Source of the DNA: Carnobacterium funditum DSM 5970
GTDB lineage: Bacteria > Bacillota > Bacilli > Lactobacillales > Carnobacteriaceae
Assembly: GCF_000744185.1 (NCBI RefSeq)
Contig: NZ_JQLL01000001.1
Location: 1,765,001 to 1,829,000, forward strand
Direction of reading: 5' to 3'
Length of the DNA: 64,000 nt
The position numbers were made by a program, and so were the translations under genes. Below are positions 9,040 to 20,655 of this stretch, piece by piece (positions within the stretch are counted from its first letter, which is position 1; every line of letters starts with the position of its first letter). The notes under the pieces are model-generated. The model saw only the letters and a program-made list of their open reading frames with translations, made no database searches and was not told the DNA's origin.

Positions 9040-9612
9040 ATGGCAAAATATACATTTGAACTTAAACTAGAAATCATTCAAGCCTATTTACGTGGTGAAG
9101 GGGGATATGGAACACTAGCGACTAGGTTTGGGGTTTTACACGCATACCAGGTTCGTATGTGGGTTAATAGTTATAAACAGTTTGGCGAAGAAGGACTTAT
9201 GAGAAAAAGGAAAAATAATTCTTATTCTATTCAATTCAAAACAAATGCGGTAGAATTATATTTAACTACAGAGATGTCCTACTTTGAATTAGCGAATTTC
9301 CTTGAAATCACTAATCCTTCTATTCTTACACGTTGGGTAAAGGAATATCGTCATTATGGTATTCAAAGGCTCTCTAAACAACAAGGGAGGCCACCGAAGG
9401 TGTCTGATAAAAAAGATAAAGTCATTATCTCTGAAAAGCTGCCTAATAAAGTAGAAACAACCCGAATCCAAGAACTTGAAAGACAAAACCGCGCTTTACA
9501 AATTGAGATTGCTTGTTTAAAAGAATTGAGGAGGTTGCGTCGCGAGGAAACTCGACTAGAAATGAAGTTATCTCAAGAATCATCCACAACCTCCGAAGAG
9601 ACTTCCAATTAA
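9040..9612 (+). CDS. IS3-family transposase OrfA (helix-turn-helix)
   Basis: The protein has about 190 residues and starts at ATG 9040 (MAKYTFELKLEIIQAYL), just after the leader hairpin. It has two helix-turn-helix units (GYGTLATRFGVLHAYQVRMWV and SYFELANFLEITNPSILTRWV), followed by a leucine-zipper-like tail (IQELERQNRALQIEIACLKEL), as in IS150 OrfA. The 3' end overlaps orfB by about 100 bases. A fused OrfAB transposase would arise by -1 frameshifting there. Confidence 0.9.
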   Translation: MAKYTFELKLEIIQAYLRGEGGYGTLATRFGVLHAYQVRMWVNSYKQFGEEGLMRKRKNNSYSIQFKTNAVELYLTTEMSYFELANFLEITNPSILTRWVKEYRHYGIQRLSKQQGRPPKVSDKKDKVIISEKLPNKVETTRIQELERQNRALQIEIACLKELRRLRREETRLEMKLSQESSTTSEETSN

Positions 9613-10472
9613 AAGAAATTCTTGAGGTTCTTAAATTTCCAAAATCAACTTACATGTATTGGCAAAAGAGATTCAATCGGCCTAATAAGGATGAAGAAGA
9701 TGAAAAATTATTACTTCAAATTCGTAAAGATCATAAGGATTATGGGTATCGTCGTGCACAAAAAGAGATGGAAAAGCGAGGACGCAAAGTAAATAAAAAG
9801 AAAGTTCAACGATTAATTAAAAAGCTAAAAATCCAAGTACACTCTTATACTCGTAAATCACGTAAGTATAGTTCGTATAAGGGGACTGTTGGTCGCATAG
9901 CGAAAAATAATATCCACCGCCGGTTCTATACTAATGTAGTTCATCAAAAAATCACAACGGATACGACTGAATTCAAATACTTTGAGACGGATAAAAACGG
10001 TGTTATCCGTCAGGGAAAGCTCTATTTAGACCCTTTCTTAGATATGTATAATAGTGAGATCATCTCTTATCGTATTTCAAAAAGACCTACTGCATTAGCA
10101 ATAATGGGGGCTCTTGAAGAGGCTATCGAAGCTACAAGTAACTGCCATTATAGACGTACCTTTCATTCTGATCAAGGTTGGGCCTATCAAATGAAAAGCT
10201 ACTCCTATAAATTAAAAGAACACAAAATTTTTCAAAGTATGTCCCGTAAGGGAAACTGTCTAGATAATTCACCAATCGAGAATTTTTTTGGAATACTCAA
10301 ACAAGAAATTTATTATGGCGAAGTTTACCGCAGCTTTAATGAATTAAAACAAGCAATAGAAAGTTATATCGAGTATTACAATAACGAACGGATGAAGAGT
10401 AAATTAAACTGGATGAGCCCTATTCAATTTAGAGAACAACAAACTGTACTCCTTAATGATTACTCTGCTTGA
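9513..10472 (+). CDS. IS3-family transposase OrfB (DDE catalytic)
   Basis: This 319-residue rve-type integrase core has an HTH_21-like N-terminal region (HKDYGYRRAQKEMEKRG). The catalytic triad is Asp in ITTDTTEFKYF, Asp in FHSDQGWAYQ and Glu in DNSPIENFFGILK, ending with the YYNNERMKSKLNWMSP block typical of the family. The frame begins inside orfA, so it is probably made as an OrfAB fusion. It appears intact. Confidence 0.92.
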   Translation: MFKRIEEVASRGNSTRNEVISRIIHNLRRDFQLKEILEVLKFPKSTYMYWQKRFNRPNKDEEDEKLLLQIRKDHKDYGYRRAQKEMEKRGRKVNKKKVQRLIKKLKIQVHSYTRKSRKYSSYKGTVGRIAKNNIHRRFYTNVVHQKITTDTTEFKYFETDKNGVIRQGKLYLDPFLDMYNSEIISYRISKRPTALAIMGALEEAIEATSNCHYRRTFHSDQGWAYQMKSYSYKLKEHKIFQSMSRKGNCLDNSPIENFFGILKQEIYYGEVYRSFNELKQAIESYIEYYNNERMKSKLNWMSPIQFREQQTVLLNDYSA

Positions 10473-10753
10473 GTGTCTCTAAGGTCACAGCTAATCTCTA
10501 AACAATAAAAAAGCAGTCTTTGTTTAAACCATTTTTAGAAATAATTATAGTGTAAAGGTAAAAGAGCACAAAAAAAGGAGTAGAATTAACTACTCCGTTA
10601 AAAGTCTAACTATTTGGGGTCACTACACTAGTAAGGTTCTTTTTTTATCTGATTTCTTATGTTGTTATTAAGTTTATAAAATAGATGCTTAATAATCTTA
10701 GTAGCAAATGTCCGAAGCTCAAGAAATTAGCAATGACAGTTTATTTCACTGCC

Positions 10754-11274
<521 letters not shown>

Positions 11275-11291
11275 TATTAACAAAATTTTGA

Positions 11292-12794
<1,503 letters not shown>

Positions 12795-12797
12795 GTT

Positions 12798-12838
12798 AAG
12801 AGGTTGGGATAAAAAAATTCAATCTCTTTAATATTTTT
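12798..12838 (+). terminator. Terminator after the GH1 gene
   Basis: It has stem AAGAGGTTG / CAATCTCTT with one G-T pair, a 13-base loop, then TAATATTTTT. It lies a few bases after the GH1 stop codon. Confidence 0.6.
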
Positions 12839-13060
12839 AAAAAAATAATTGCAATCTCTTCTGATTAGAGTGTACCAATAAAAAATATTTAGAGAGAATG
12901 GCTTTCACTATGTTTATAGTGTAGATGATAAGTGTCGATTAAATAGCTCATGAAGGGCTGCGTACTTTATAAAATGAAGTCTGGAAAATGGAGTTTATTA
13001 CTATAAATCTACTACCTGTGATAAAGTGGAAATAATAAAATAATAATTGGAGAGAGAACG

Positions 13061-13999
13061 ATGACTAACTTAATAAGCAAGAAATTTACATATATATCCA
13101 GAGATAAAACTGAAATAATGGTATACAACTGGATGCCAGTTGGTCAAGAACCAAGAGGAGTTGTTCAAATTTCTCATGGTATGGCTGAAACGGCAGTTAG
13201 ATACGAGAGATTTGCTAAAGTATTAAATAAAAAAGGGTTTATCGTTTATGCTAACGATCACAGAGGCCATGGTAAAACAGCTGCAAATATAGATGAGCTA
13301 GGCTACCTTGGAGATAAGGATGGATTCGAGTTACTAATAGAAGATATAGCTAAATTATCAGACATCATAAAAAAAGAAAATCCAGATTTGCCAATTTACT
13401 TATTTAGCCACAGCATGGGTTCATTTGCTGTTCAACGCTATATTATGGAGTACAAGGATAAAATCGATGGCCTTATCTTATCTGGTTCTAACGGGGAACA
13501 AGGTTTAAGCTTAAAAGCAGGAAAATGGATAGTAAAGTTAGCAATGATGATCAAAGGTAGGAAGACTAAATCCAAATTTATAGACTCTTTAATTTTTGGT
13601 GGTTTCAATAAGAAGTTCTATCCAAAGACAACTGGATCTGAGTGGTTAACAAGAGATGCAGATGAATTAGATAAGTATGTGCAAGACCCGTATTGTGGCA
13701 ATCTATTTCCTATAAGTTTCTACGATGAGTTAATAGAGAACTTGGAATATATTGAGGATAAAGATAACGTTAAAAAGATACCAAAAAATTTGCCAATATT
13801 TATTATATCAGGAGCACAAGATCCAGTTGGTGATTTTGGTAAAGGAGTAAAAAAACTCTATAAGAGATATGAAAAATGTGGGGTTAAAGATTTAGAGATA
13901 AAAATGTATGAAGGAGCCAGGCATGAGCTTTTGAATGAAACAAATAGGGATGAAGTAATGGGGGATGTTGTCGAGTGGTTAGAAAAGAGAGTAGGATAA
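13061..13999 (+). CDS. Alpha/beta hydrolase, lysophospholipase/monoglyceride lipase-like
   Basis: This 312-residue serine hydrolase of the Hydrolase_4 / S33-like group is predicted to be cytoplasmic. The nucleophile is S118 in FSHSMGSF. The oxyanion segment is QISHGMAETAVRYERFA and the following GFIVYANDHRGHGKT block is typical of monoglyceride-lipase relatives. The histidine is probably in EGARHELLNE near the end. The start ATG follows GGAGAG. Arginine is written mostly as AGA and isoleucine often as ATA, unlike many neighbours, which hints at transfer from a Clostridia-like source. The substrate is unknown. Confidence 0.85.
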   Translation: MTNLISKKFTYISRDKTEIMVYNWMPVGQEPRGVVQISHGMAETAVRYERFAKVLNKKGFIVYANDHRGHGKTAANIDELGYLGDKDGFELLIEDIAKLSDIIKKENPDLPIYLFSHSMGSFAVQRYIMEYKDKIDGLILSGSNGEQGLSLKAGKWIVKLAMMIKGRKTKSKFIDSLIFGGFNKKFYPKTTGSEWLTRDADELDKYVQDPYCGNLFPISFYDELIENLEYIEDKDNVKKIPKNLPIFIISGAQDPVGDFGKGVKKLYKRYEKCGVKDLEIKMYEGARHELLNETNRDEVMGDVVEWLEKRVG

Positions 14000-14420
14000 A
14001 AAAGGAAAAGGTTTAATGCAACCAACTGTTCTCGATTTTTATCTAACCTGAAAAAATCATATTTGGATTACCTTATGCTTTTAAACTACAAAGACAGCAA
14101 GCTAATAAAGTTCAATTAAATAGCGTGTACTTACCTTTATTGAGATTCATAAACCTACGTAAAAGTTCTAGTACAATTGTTTACTAATTCGAAAAAATTC
14201 AAAAAACTCATTCTAAAATAGTTAAGACTCAATATTTTTACTGGTTTCATTTGCTCATTCATTTTGAAATTGTATTGTTGTACTTCTAATTTCATCCCAA
14301 GCTTCACTCTACGTGCTTTATCTGAAGCTAAATCTGTTTGAACTTCCTTTTGTATCGAATATATCCGACACAAAATTTAGATGTATGATAATGATGGAGA
14401 TGGAATGGTTGGAGAATAAG
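14000..14420. other. Gene-poor stretch with a possible Excalibur-like tail
   Basis: There is no confident gene. A short frame 14381-14419 reads MYDNDGDGMVGE then stop, which resembles the Asp-rich C-terminal end of Excalibur calcium-binding domains. It has no visible upstream gene, so it is at most a fragment. Confidence 0.25.
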
Positions 14421-14470
14421 AAACTAGATCAAAAAAACAAACTAGTTTTTTTGATCTAGTTTGTTTTTTT
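14421..14470. terminator. Strong bidirectional terminator
   Basis: It is a perfect 18-bp stem (14421-14438 with 14445-14462) with a 6-base loop, flanked by A and T runs on both sides. It serves the DUF2207 gene on the minus strand and anything arriving from the left. Confidence 0.88.
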
Positions 14471-14502
14471 TACGATACAGATAGACGATTAGGGGAACTC
14501 GA

Positions 14503-16281
14503 TTATCGAGCCCCTCCGCCACCACCACCACCGGCACCTGCTCCACCACCAACAGAGGTTGACCCACCTATTCCGGATGCTGCAGATGAAGCACTTGAGT
14601 GAAATCCTCCACTTTCTAACCCAGTGGACCAGTCTTTTCTAAATCCTGTCATCCCATTCCAATACAAGGGATAATAGATAAAGTTATTCTCTCCAGAAAC
14701 ATTATTCAAATTCGGAATGAATCCTTTGAATTCCTTCGTTATTTCTTCACTCCTAAAGTATAAGATATTCCAGAATAAAAGTTCTCTAAACGTTAATAGA
14801 TTGGTGTTACCAGTAAAGTCTTCTAATTTAGTCTGTTCTAAATAATGATCAAATTGAACAAAACGTTCAAATAATTTATCCCCTTCAGGACTAGCAATAG
14901 CTACCTCATGTTTCATCCCCCATACTTTAATTTCAGTAAATGAAATGAGTCCTTCTTTTTCTAGATACTCTTTTGAGTAATCAATCAAATAATCTGCTAA
15001 CTTTTCTACTTCCTTAGCGTGTTTTTTCGCCCATTGTGTCATTTTTTTGTCTTCAATGAAACCATGACGGTTTGAAGCATCCAATAGCATGAACCACAAC
15101 CCATTTTCATAAGTTTCCCCAGAGCTCATTTCTAAGTGACCAATATAATCAGCGAATGATTGAGGATATCGAGCACGCTCCTCCTCAAAATGACAGATTT
15201 CTATTTCCGCATCAAAAGTACTACCAAACAAAGATTTTTTTTCAGTTGTATGGATGATGATTCGTTCTTGTGCAGACCATTCCAGTAAATAAGCTGAGAA
15301 GTAATCCTCAAAATATCCTTTTTGAATATCTTGCAATAAATAAGCAAGTCCTGCAAAATCTTTTCCTTGATAAGGAATTTCTTTTAATAAAACCTCTTTG
15401 TTATCCTTTATCCTCTGTGCTCCTGAACGCATTTGCCCAGCATCCTTTTTAGCTTTTTTCATTTTATTATAATAGGTGAGGCCTAAAATAGCTCCTCCTC
15501 CACCAGTAACTGCTAGTAGAGATGCAATAATAATAATGGCCGTATTAGAAGAAGCCTCTTCATTATAAGCTGAACCATCCATTGCCATATCTAACTGTTC
15601 TTCTAAAGTCAGATCTAAATTAACTTGTGTATTAAACTGTTCTTGTGGAAACTGAAGCAATACCGTCACATCTTTACTGCTATCGATTTCTTCTTCCGTT
15701 CTCCAGACAACTGTTTCACCTTCTAATTGAAGCTCTCCTGCAAAACCAAAACCCCAAAAGCGGATATCTTTTTCTGTGAAGGGTTCAAACCCAGTAATTT
15801 TGACAGTTAAATTTTCTGCTGGAATAGCAGAAAAAGTATCAAAATTCCATAACAATGCTTGTCCATCCTCTAATTCGCGAACTAAATTTGATAAGGTATA
15901 AGAGACTACATATTCATTTTCTCCATATTCACCGATGCCCCAAATGAGTTCCAATCCGCTATCTGTTTTAACTATGCCATAACGGTTAGCTTTTTCCGCT
16001 AATGAAGCATCTCCGTTCCATAACGCTACCTCTTGAAAACCAGTTACTGAAAAATCAAGCAATTCTGAATCCTGCAGATCATCCAACACAATATATAATT
16101 CGGTCCCTTCATCCATATTCATTTTTCTATGTTCTGTGACAATGCCAGAGCCATCTTCTTGTAACTCAACGTCAATAGTTATATCGGATAGCTTATTTTC
16201 CGCAAAAACCGTTTCACCAAAAGCCATACTAAACAGAAAAAATACTCCAATAATTAACGTTCTTTTTAGTGTTTTATTCAT
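14503..16281 (-). CDS. DUF2207 membrane protein with glycine-rich tail
   Basis: This 592-residue surface or membrane protein has an N-terminal signal sequence (RTLIIGVFFLFSMAFGETVFA). An extracellular DUF2207-like beta domain covers about residues 30 to 225. A transmembrane helix (TAIIIIASLLAVTGGGGAILGLTYY, about 245-270) is followed by a large cytoplasmic region that contains further weakly hydrophobic stretches. It ends in a Ser/Gly tail, typical of the family. The start ATG has an upstream GAGGATAAAAGG-type site. It has its own terminator and appears monocistronic. The function of the family is unknown. Confidence 0.88.
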   Translation of the reverse strand: MNKTLKRTLIIGVFFLFSMAFGETVFAENKLSDITIDVELQEDGSGIVTEHRKMNMDEGTELYIVLDDLQDSELLDFSVTGFQEVALWNGDASLAEKANRYGIVKTDSGLELIWGIGEYGENEYVVSYTLSNLVRELEDGQALLWNFDTFSAIPAENLTVKITGFEPFTEKDIRFWGFGFAGELQLEGETVVWRTEEEIDSSKDVTVLLQFPQEQFNTQVNLDLTLEEQLDMAMDGSAYNEEASSNTAIIIIASLLAVTGGGGAILGLTYYNKMKKAKKDAGQMRSGAQRIKDNKEVLLKEIPYQGKDFAGLAYLLQDIQKGYFEDYFSAYLLEWSAQERIIIHTTEKKSLFGSTFDAEIEICHFEEERARYPQSFADYIGHLEMSSGETYENGLWFMLLDASNRHGFIEDKKMTQWAKKHAKEVEKLADYLIDYSKEYLEKEGLISFTEIKVWGMKHEVAIASPEGDKLFERFVQFDHYLEQTKLEDFTGNTNLLTFRELLFWNILYFRSEEITKEFKGFIPNLNNVSGENNFIYYPLYWNGMTGFRKDWSTGLESGGFHSSASSAASGIGGSTSVGGGAGAGGGGGGGAR

Positions 16282-16363
16282 CCTTTTATCCTCTTTTTCT
16301 TTTAATTATCTAACAAATTGTTACAATCCAGCCTGCTAATCTAACTAGTATAATGATAACCCG

Positions 16364-16790
16364 CTACTTTAGTTCAGCTTTTCTTTCTATTTTAGTTAAC
16401 AGTGACTCAGTCTCTCTCAGTGTTATCTTTCTAGATAAGGAGCTTTGAGATATACCAGCAATTCGGATAATATTTTCAACTGAATAATGTCCTGAGTCAT
16501 ATAAGTGTAAAGCATCTTTTACCTTTTGCTTGTCTATTATTGGTCAGGCAAGTTCTATACCACGTGGTTTAGCCGACGCTAAATCTTTATGGACTCGCTG
16601 AAGTGCTAAGTCTCGTTTTAACTGAGCAATCACAGCCATCATCTGAAACATAGCTTGCCCAGTAGGTGTAGAGATATCTAAATTCTTCTTTAACAACGAA
16701 ATAACTTCTACGCTTGGTTCTTTAAATTCTTCAACCGTAGAAAGACTAGCTAACATCTTTCTACCCAAATGACTAATGGATTCAATGATG
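16364..16790 (-). pseudogene. Serine recombinase (resolvase family) fragment
   Basis: The frame reads IIESISHLGRKMLASL, then NLDISTPTGQAMFQMMAVIAQLKRDL, the catalytic-domain end of resolvases/invertases. An in-frame TGA interrupts it, after which the C-terminal helix-turn-helix follows in the same frame (VKDALHLYDSGHYSVENIIRIAGISQSSL). The N-terminal part with the active serine is missing; a TGA precedes the fragment. It is the remnant of a Tn3-type or plasmid-type resolvase. Confidence 0.8.
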
Positions 16791-16799
16791 GCAGTTCAC

Positions 16800-17767
16800 C
16801 TAATCTAAGGCAATTAAATGAGGGGCCTAGTCAGGCATATTTATTCTGTATACCTGTGAATTTCTCTTGAATAAGTTTATTATATCAGACTAGTTCTTCT
16901 ATTGTATATGTAGATCAATCTGTTTACTTTTTAGTCTAACAGGAACAGTCTTATAGATAATGGTATTTAGGAATGATTAAGGAGAACGCTTTTTTTTAAC
17001 TATAGAAAGGTGATTCTATAAAATTTTTTTGCTGTTTTATTTTCTGCAAAAAAAGATTCACAAAAACATTTAATTTTGGGAACGGTTACAAATAGTTAAT
17101 TAAAAAAATATTTGAGAAGGCAATACAGGATACTAGTGATGTATGGATAGCTAGCACATAAGACATTATGCTGTAAAAGGTGTTTCCAAAAAATACAATG
17201 CCAAGAGTATATTTTACTGAGGTTACCAAAAATTAAATCCGATATAAGTTTGGCGAAATGTTGACTATGAACGATATAATTTCAGAGATAGAATATAAAA
17301 ATAGTAGTACTGCTGATTAACTGCTAATAAGAAAGTCATACTAGGGATATACAGATGAAAATAATACATATCAAAAAGAACATACGAGTGTATTCTAGAA
17401 TTTCAAAGTAAGTAATAAATTTTTAAAATTATCTAGCCAAGTATCAGGCAATATAAAATTGGAACAAGCATATCTGAATATTCCAAATATGCTTGTTGCA
17501 ATGTATCAAGTTAATTTCTTTCTCTAGCCAAAGCTAGCCAACCAATAAGTTCATTAACACGGTCTAAACTGGGTGATTTTGCCTAGCCCCTAAAAAAAGG
17601 AGGAATAAGCAAATTATCTTAAAAGTTGTCTACGAAATATCGGAGAAAATTCTTGCTGTTCTGTTTGTGGTAAATACCAATTAGCTAAGAGGCTTTTAAT
17701 TTTTCTTGGTATTCAAATGAAACTTTTTTAGTTTTTGCATATTTTGCAAGACCTTAGTTCCTTTTTT
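16800..17767. other. Long stretch without a recognisable gene
   Basis: Nearly 1 kb with stops in all frames. Short peptide-like runs appear (for example around 17176-17300 on the plus strand and 17515-17575 on the minus strand), suggesting decayed genes, but I cannot name them. There are no clear hairpins or repeats. Confidence 0.5.
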
Positions 17768-18346
17768 CTAATCAATTTTTTCTTTGCACATATTTACGAA
17801 GTACCTATGAACTTCTAAGTTATCAGTCATTTCCGGGTGGAAAGACGTGGCAAACATATTATTTTGCCTTGCTGCTACAATTTTATCATCAACAGTACAA
17901 ATTATGTTAACATCCTCAAAAACTTCTGTAATTAATGGCGCTCTAATAAAAATTAACGGTATAGGATCACTTGAGATCTCATTGATTATAATATTCTTTT
18001 TAAAACTATTAACTTGACTTCCGTAAGCATTTCTTTTTACTTTTATGTCCATAACTTTAAGATGACCCTGAGAAGATTCCTCATTATATTTAGCAAGTAG
18101 TATCATACCGGCACAAGTTCCCCAAACAGGAAATCCTGAAATAATTTTTTCTCTTAAAATCGCAAGCATTTTTCTTTCTCTTAAAATGTTCCCTATTGTT
18201 GTACTCTCACCACCGGGTAAAATTATCCCCTGTAAATCGTTCATATCTTCAAGTTTTTTAATCTCTACGCCTTCATGTCCAAGCTTATTAATGTGGTCTA
18301 TATGTTCTGCTACACCGCCTTGAAGTGATAAAACTCCAATTCTCAA
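17768..18346 (-). CDS. pdxT: Pyridoxal 5'-phosphate synthase glutaminase subunit
   Basis: It releases ammonia from glutamine and feeds it to PdxS in the PLP synthase complex. This class I glutaminase has 192 residues, with oxyanion/glycine loop LPGGESTT, nucleophile C78 in GTCAGM, and His and Glu in SFHPEMTDN. The start GVLSLQGGVAEH is typical. It follows pdxS with a 3-bp gap. The pair allows DXP-independent vitamin B6 synthesis. Codon use (AGA, ATA) is Clostridia-like in both genes. No PdxR regulator gene is adjacent. Confidence 0.96.
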   Translation of the reverse strand: MRIGVLSLQGGVAEHIDHINKLGHEGVEIKKLEDMNDLQGIILPGGESTTIGNILRERKMLAILREKIISGFPVWGTCAGMILLAKYNEESSQGHLKVMDIKVKRNAYGSQVNSFKKNIIINEISSDPIPLIFIRAPLITEVFEDVNIICTVDDKIVAARQNNMFATSFHPEMTDNLEVHRYFVNMCKEKID

Positions 18347-18349
18347 TTT

Positions 18350-19219
18350 TTACCAGCCTCTCTCTGCAAACTTTTCTTTAATTTCACCTATTTCTAGACC
18401 GCTCATTGATTTTCCAAGGTTTTCTGAAACTTCAGCTATAACTTTCGGGTCATTGTAGTATGCAGTTGCTAAAACTATAGCTTTTGCGACCGCCTCTGGG
18501 TTTTCAGCTTTAAATATTGCTGAACCCACAAAAACTCCTTCTGCTCCAAGTTGCATCATTAAGGCAGCATCTGCTGGCGTCGCAATTCCACCTGCAGCAA
18601 AATTCACTACTGGAAGTTTACCGTTTTCCCATACATATTGAATTAAATCAATTGGTGCTCCCATATCTTTAGCAATTGTCATTAACTCTTCTTTTGGAGC
18701 ATTTTTCACTTTTCTAACATCATCCATTATACATCTCATGTGCCTAACAGCTTCTACTACATTTCCTGTACCTGCTTCACCTTTTGTTCTTATCATAGAG
18801 GCGCCCTCTCCAATCCTTCTTAGTGCCTCTCCTAAATTTCTCGCTCCACAAACATAAGGAACCTTAAAATCCCACTTATTTATGTGGTATTGTTCATCTG
18901 CTGGAGTTAAAACTTCACTTTCATCTATAAAATCTACCCCTATTTCCTGCAGAATTTGTGCTTCAACAAAATGTCCAATCCTACCTTTAGCCATTACCGG
19001 AATAGTTACAGCCGCCATTATTTCTTTAATCATTTGAGGGTCAGACATTCTAGCTACACCGCCCTCTTTTCTAATATCTGATGGCACCCGTTCTAGTGCC
19101 ATAACTGCACAGGCCCCTGCCTTTTCTGCAATTATAGCTTGCTGCACATCCACTACGTCCATAATTACTCCGCCCTTTAACATTTGAGCCAAATTTTTAT
19201 TAATTTCATATCTTTCCAT
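18350..19219 (-). CDS. pdxS: Pyridoxal 5'-phosphate synthase lyase subunit
   Basis: It makes PLP from ribose-5-phosphate, glyceraldehyde-3-phosphate and ammonia. The 289-residue TIM-barrel protein is full length for the family. Landmarks are [27 protein letters not shown], the lysine in [16 protein letters not shown], and [19 protein letters not shown] with the second conserved lysine. The start ATG follows AGGAGG. A TATAAT-like box lies upstream at about 19260. It is the first gene of a two-gene operon with pdxT. Confidence 0.97.
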   Translation of the reverse strand: MERYEINKNLAQMLKGGVIMDVVDVQQAIIAEKAGACAVMALERVPSDIRKEGGVARMSDPQMIKEIMAAVTIPVMAKGRIGHFVEAQILQEIGVDFIDESEVLTPADEQYHINKWDFKVPYVCGARNLGEALRRIGEGASMIRTKGEAGTGNVVEAVRHMRCIMDDVRKVKNAPKEELMTIAKDMGAPIDLIQYVWENGKLPVVNFAAGGIATPADAALMMQLGAEGVFVGSAIFKAENPEAVAKAIVLATAYYNDPKVIAEVSENLGKSMSGLEIGEIKEKFAERGW

Positions 19220-19644
19220 AAAAAAACCTCCTAAAAATGATTTGATAAGTAAAGTATATTATATATTCGTAAATTTTCATAGTGTATAGATACGGATTAG
19301 GCACAAACAATAATCTGAAAACTTCACAGAAAATAATTTCAAGGCCCTAATCAAGGCAAGCTCGTATAATGAACTGAGAAATAGACTATATCTCTAGCCC
19401 GCATAACCAGATTTTGGTAATTTCAAGGTAGGGAGTTTTTTACAACGCTGTTCTTGTTGTATGCTCTGAATTCTCTTAGTTCTTTTTCCATTCCTTATTA
19501 TTTTATCCAATAGCAGACAAGATTTTCGAACTTATCCTTTATTTATGGAATTAAAATACCTATAGGTTTAAGTTTAGATCCAGTGAAATACTTTTTATTG
19601 CTGAATCTCGATAATTATTAATCGAATAAAATTCATTATCAAAA
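19220..19644. other. Gene-free stretch upstream of pdxS
   Basis: No gene is seen. The part near pdxS contains its presumed promoter. The rest is AT-rich DNA without repeats or a regulator gene. Confidence 0.45.
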
Positions 19645-19690
19645 GAAGCGAAGACCCCTGTCTAGATGGGTCTTCGCTTCTTTTTTCTAT
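19645..19690. terminator. Bidirectional terminator
   Basis: GAAGCGAAGACCC and its exact complement form a 13-bp stem with a 10-base loop, followed by T6 on the plus strand and preceded by A runs. It lies after the minus-strand AhpD-like gene. Confidence 0.9.
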
Positions 19691-19708
19691 CTAGGATACC
19701 ACATCGCC

Positions 19709-20302
19709 TTAGAAACTGATAATTGGTTTTTTCGACAAATTTGCAATGCTTGCCTGAATAATACTTACCGGCAAATAGATAATGATACTTAAAATCATGC
19801 TAAGTTCATAGAAAAGACCACTTTTTTTGATGGGTTTTCCTTTCAAGCGGCTTAAGAAGGCACTCAGTGCTATGCCATAGACATTTCCAATCATGATGGT
19901 TCGGATTGACCCCAGAATACCATTAGCTTTTTTCTCCCCGTATAATGATACGATACGGTCCCAAGACTCTTCGGTCGGGTTCCCTCTGGTATCGGCATAA
20001 TATTGAGCAAATAGAAACGCTGACAATTCTTCAGAAGGAATGCTATCCGCCGTTCCAGTCAAAAAATTCTGGATTTCATCATTGCTCATGCCTTGCTCCA
20101 AGGCAATCTTCGTGTGGGCATAGGAACAAACCTCGCAGCCATTGACTTCCGTCACGCCTAACATGATTCTTTCGATGAATTCTGGACTCAAATCCATGTT
20201 CCGTTTGGCCTTGGACATGTATTTCGTTGTCCGTAACCCCTGATACAGAATTCGGTAAAATTCCCGAACTGAATAAATTTTCTTATATAATTCTTGGCTC
20301 AT
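19709..20302 (-). CDS. Carboxymuconolactone decarboxylase/AhpD-like protein
   Basis: This 197-residue protein has the CMD/AhpD core. The redox motif is CEVC followed by SYAH (NGCEVCSYAHTKIALEQGM), as in alkylhydroperoxidase AhpD relatives. The C-terminal 40 residues hold one or two hydrophobic segments (FYELSMILSIIIYLPVSIIQ), so it may be membrane associated, which is unusual for the family. The start ATG follows AAAAGGAG. It has its own terminator and is monocistronic. A role in peroxide or thiol defence is inferred. Confidence 0.85.
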   Translation of the reverse strand: MSQELYKKIYSVREFYRILYQGLRTTKYMSKAKRNMDLSPEFIERIMLGVTEVNGCEVCSYAHTKIALEQGMSNDEIQNFLTGTADSIPSEELSAFLFAQYYADTRGNPTEESWDRIVSLYGEKKANGILGSIRTIMIGNVYGIALSAFLSRLKGKPIKKSGLFYELSMILSIIIYLPVSIIQASIANLSKKPIISF

Positions 20303-20433
20303 TTTTATCTCCTTTTGAAATATCAGCTCATCACTGCAATCATTTTAAAACTTATTATACCCCATATAGTATAATAAGTATATTATTCTGTTCAGCGAAA
20401 GAAGGAAGGCTGTATTAAGCCGACCCCAAAAAG

Positions 20434-20476
20434 TTAGATCTAAAAAATCTAACTTTTTGGGTCACTACACACTACA
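20434..20476. mobile_element. Miniature IS150-like relic
   Basis: GACCCCAAAAAGTTAGAT, a short spacer, then ATCTAACTTTTTGGGTCACTACA. The left part matches the left-end leader of the IS at 8985 and the last bases match its right end (GGTCACTACA). The element appears reduced to its two ends by internal deletion and now forms a hairpin. Confidence 0.6.
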
Positions 20477-20655
20477 TAGTTCAAGATTCTTTTTTATTAA
20501 GCATGCTTCCTATTCTTGTTAATTCAAATTATTTTCACCCATATAAGCATAGCAAAATAGGCTTATTCATTTTAAAATAGTGCATTCAACTAAATAGGGG
20601 ATATAATTTGCTTAATATAAAATATATTTGTCATAAAGGGAGGGGTAATAGGGCA

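Larger units (their letters stand above)
8985..10627 (+). mobile_element. Complete IS3-family (IS150-like) insertion sequence
   Basis: The 1643-bp element has inverted ends TGTACCGACCCC (left) and, reversed, TGTAGTGACCCC (right), each followed by an AGTTAGAC block. It is flanked by a 3-bp direct repeat CTA (8982-8984 and 10628-10630), the duplication size typical of the IS150 group. A hairpin just inside the left end (AAGTTAGA...TCTAACTTT) probably shields the transposase from outside transcription. orfA and orfB overlap, as in elements that use a -1 ribosomal frameshift. Confidence 0.92.
8962..10650. terminator. Terminator hairpin split by the IS3 element
   Basis: The bases flanking the element, AGATAAAAAAAGAACC at 8962-8977 and its exact complement at 10635-10650, form a perfect 16-bp stem with runs of A and T. 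This is the pattern of a bidirectional terminator whose loop received the insertion. Confidence 0.8.

Noticed and set aside
14155-14373. Minus-strand open frame of 72 codons
   Set aside because: No ribosome binding site, no recognisable fold, odd composition; judged chance.
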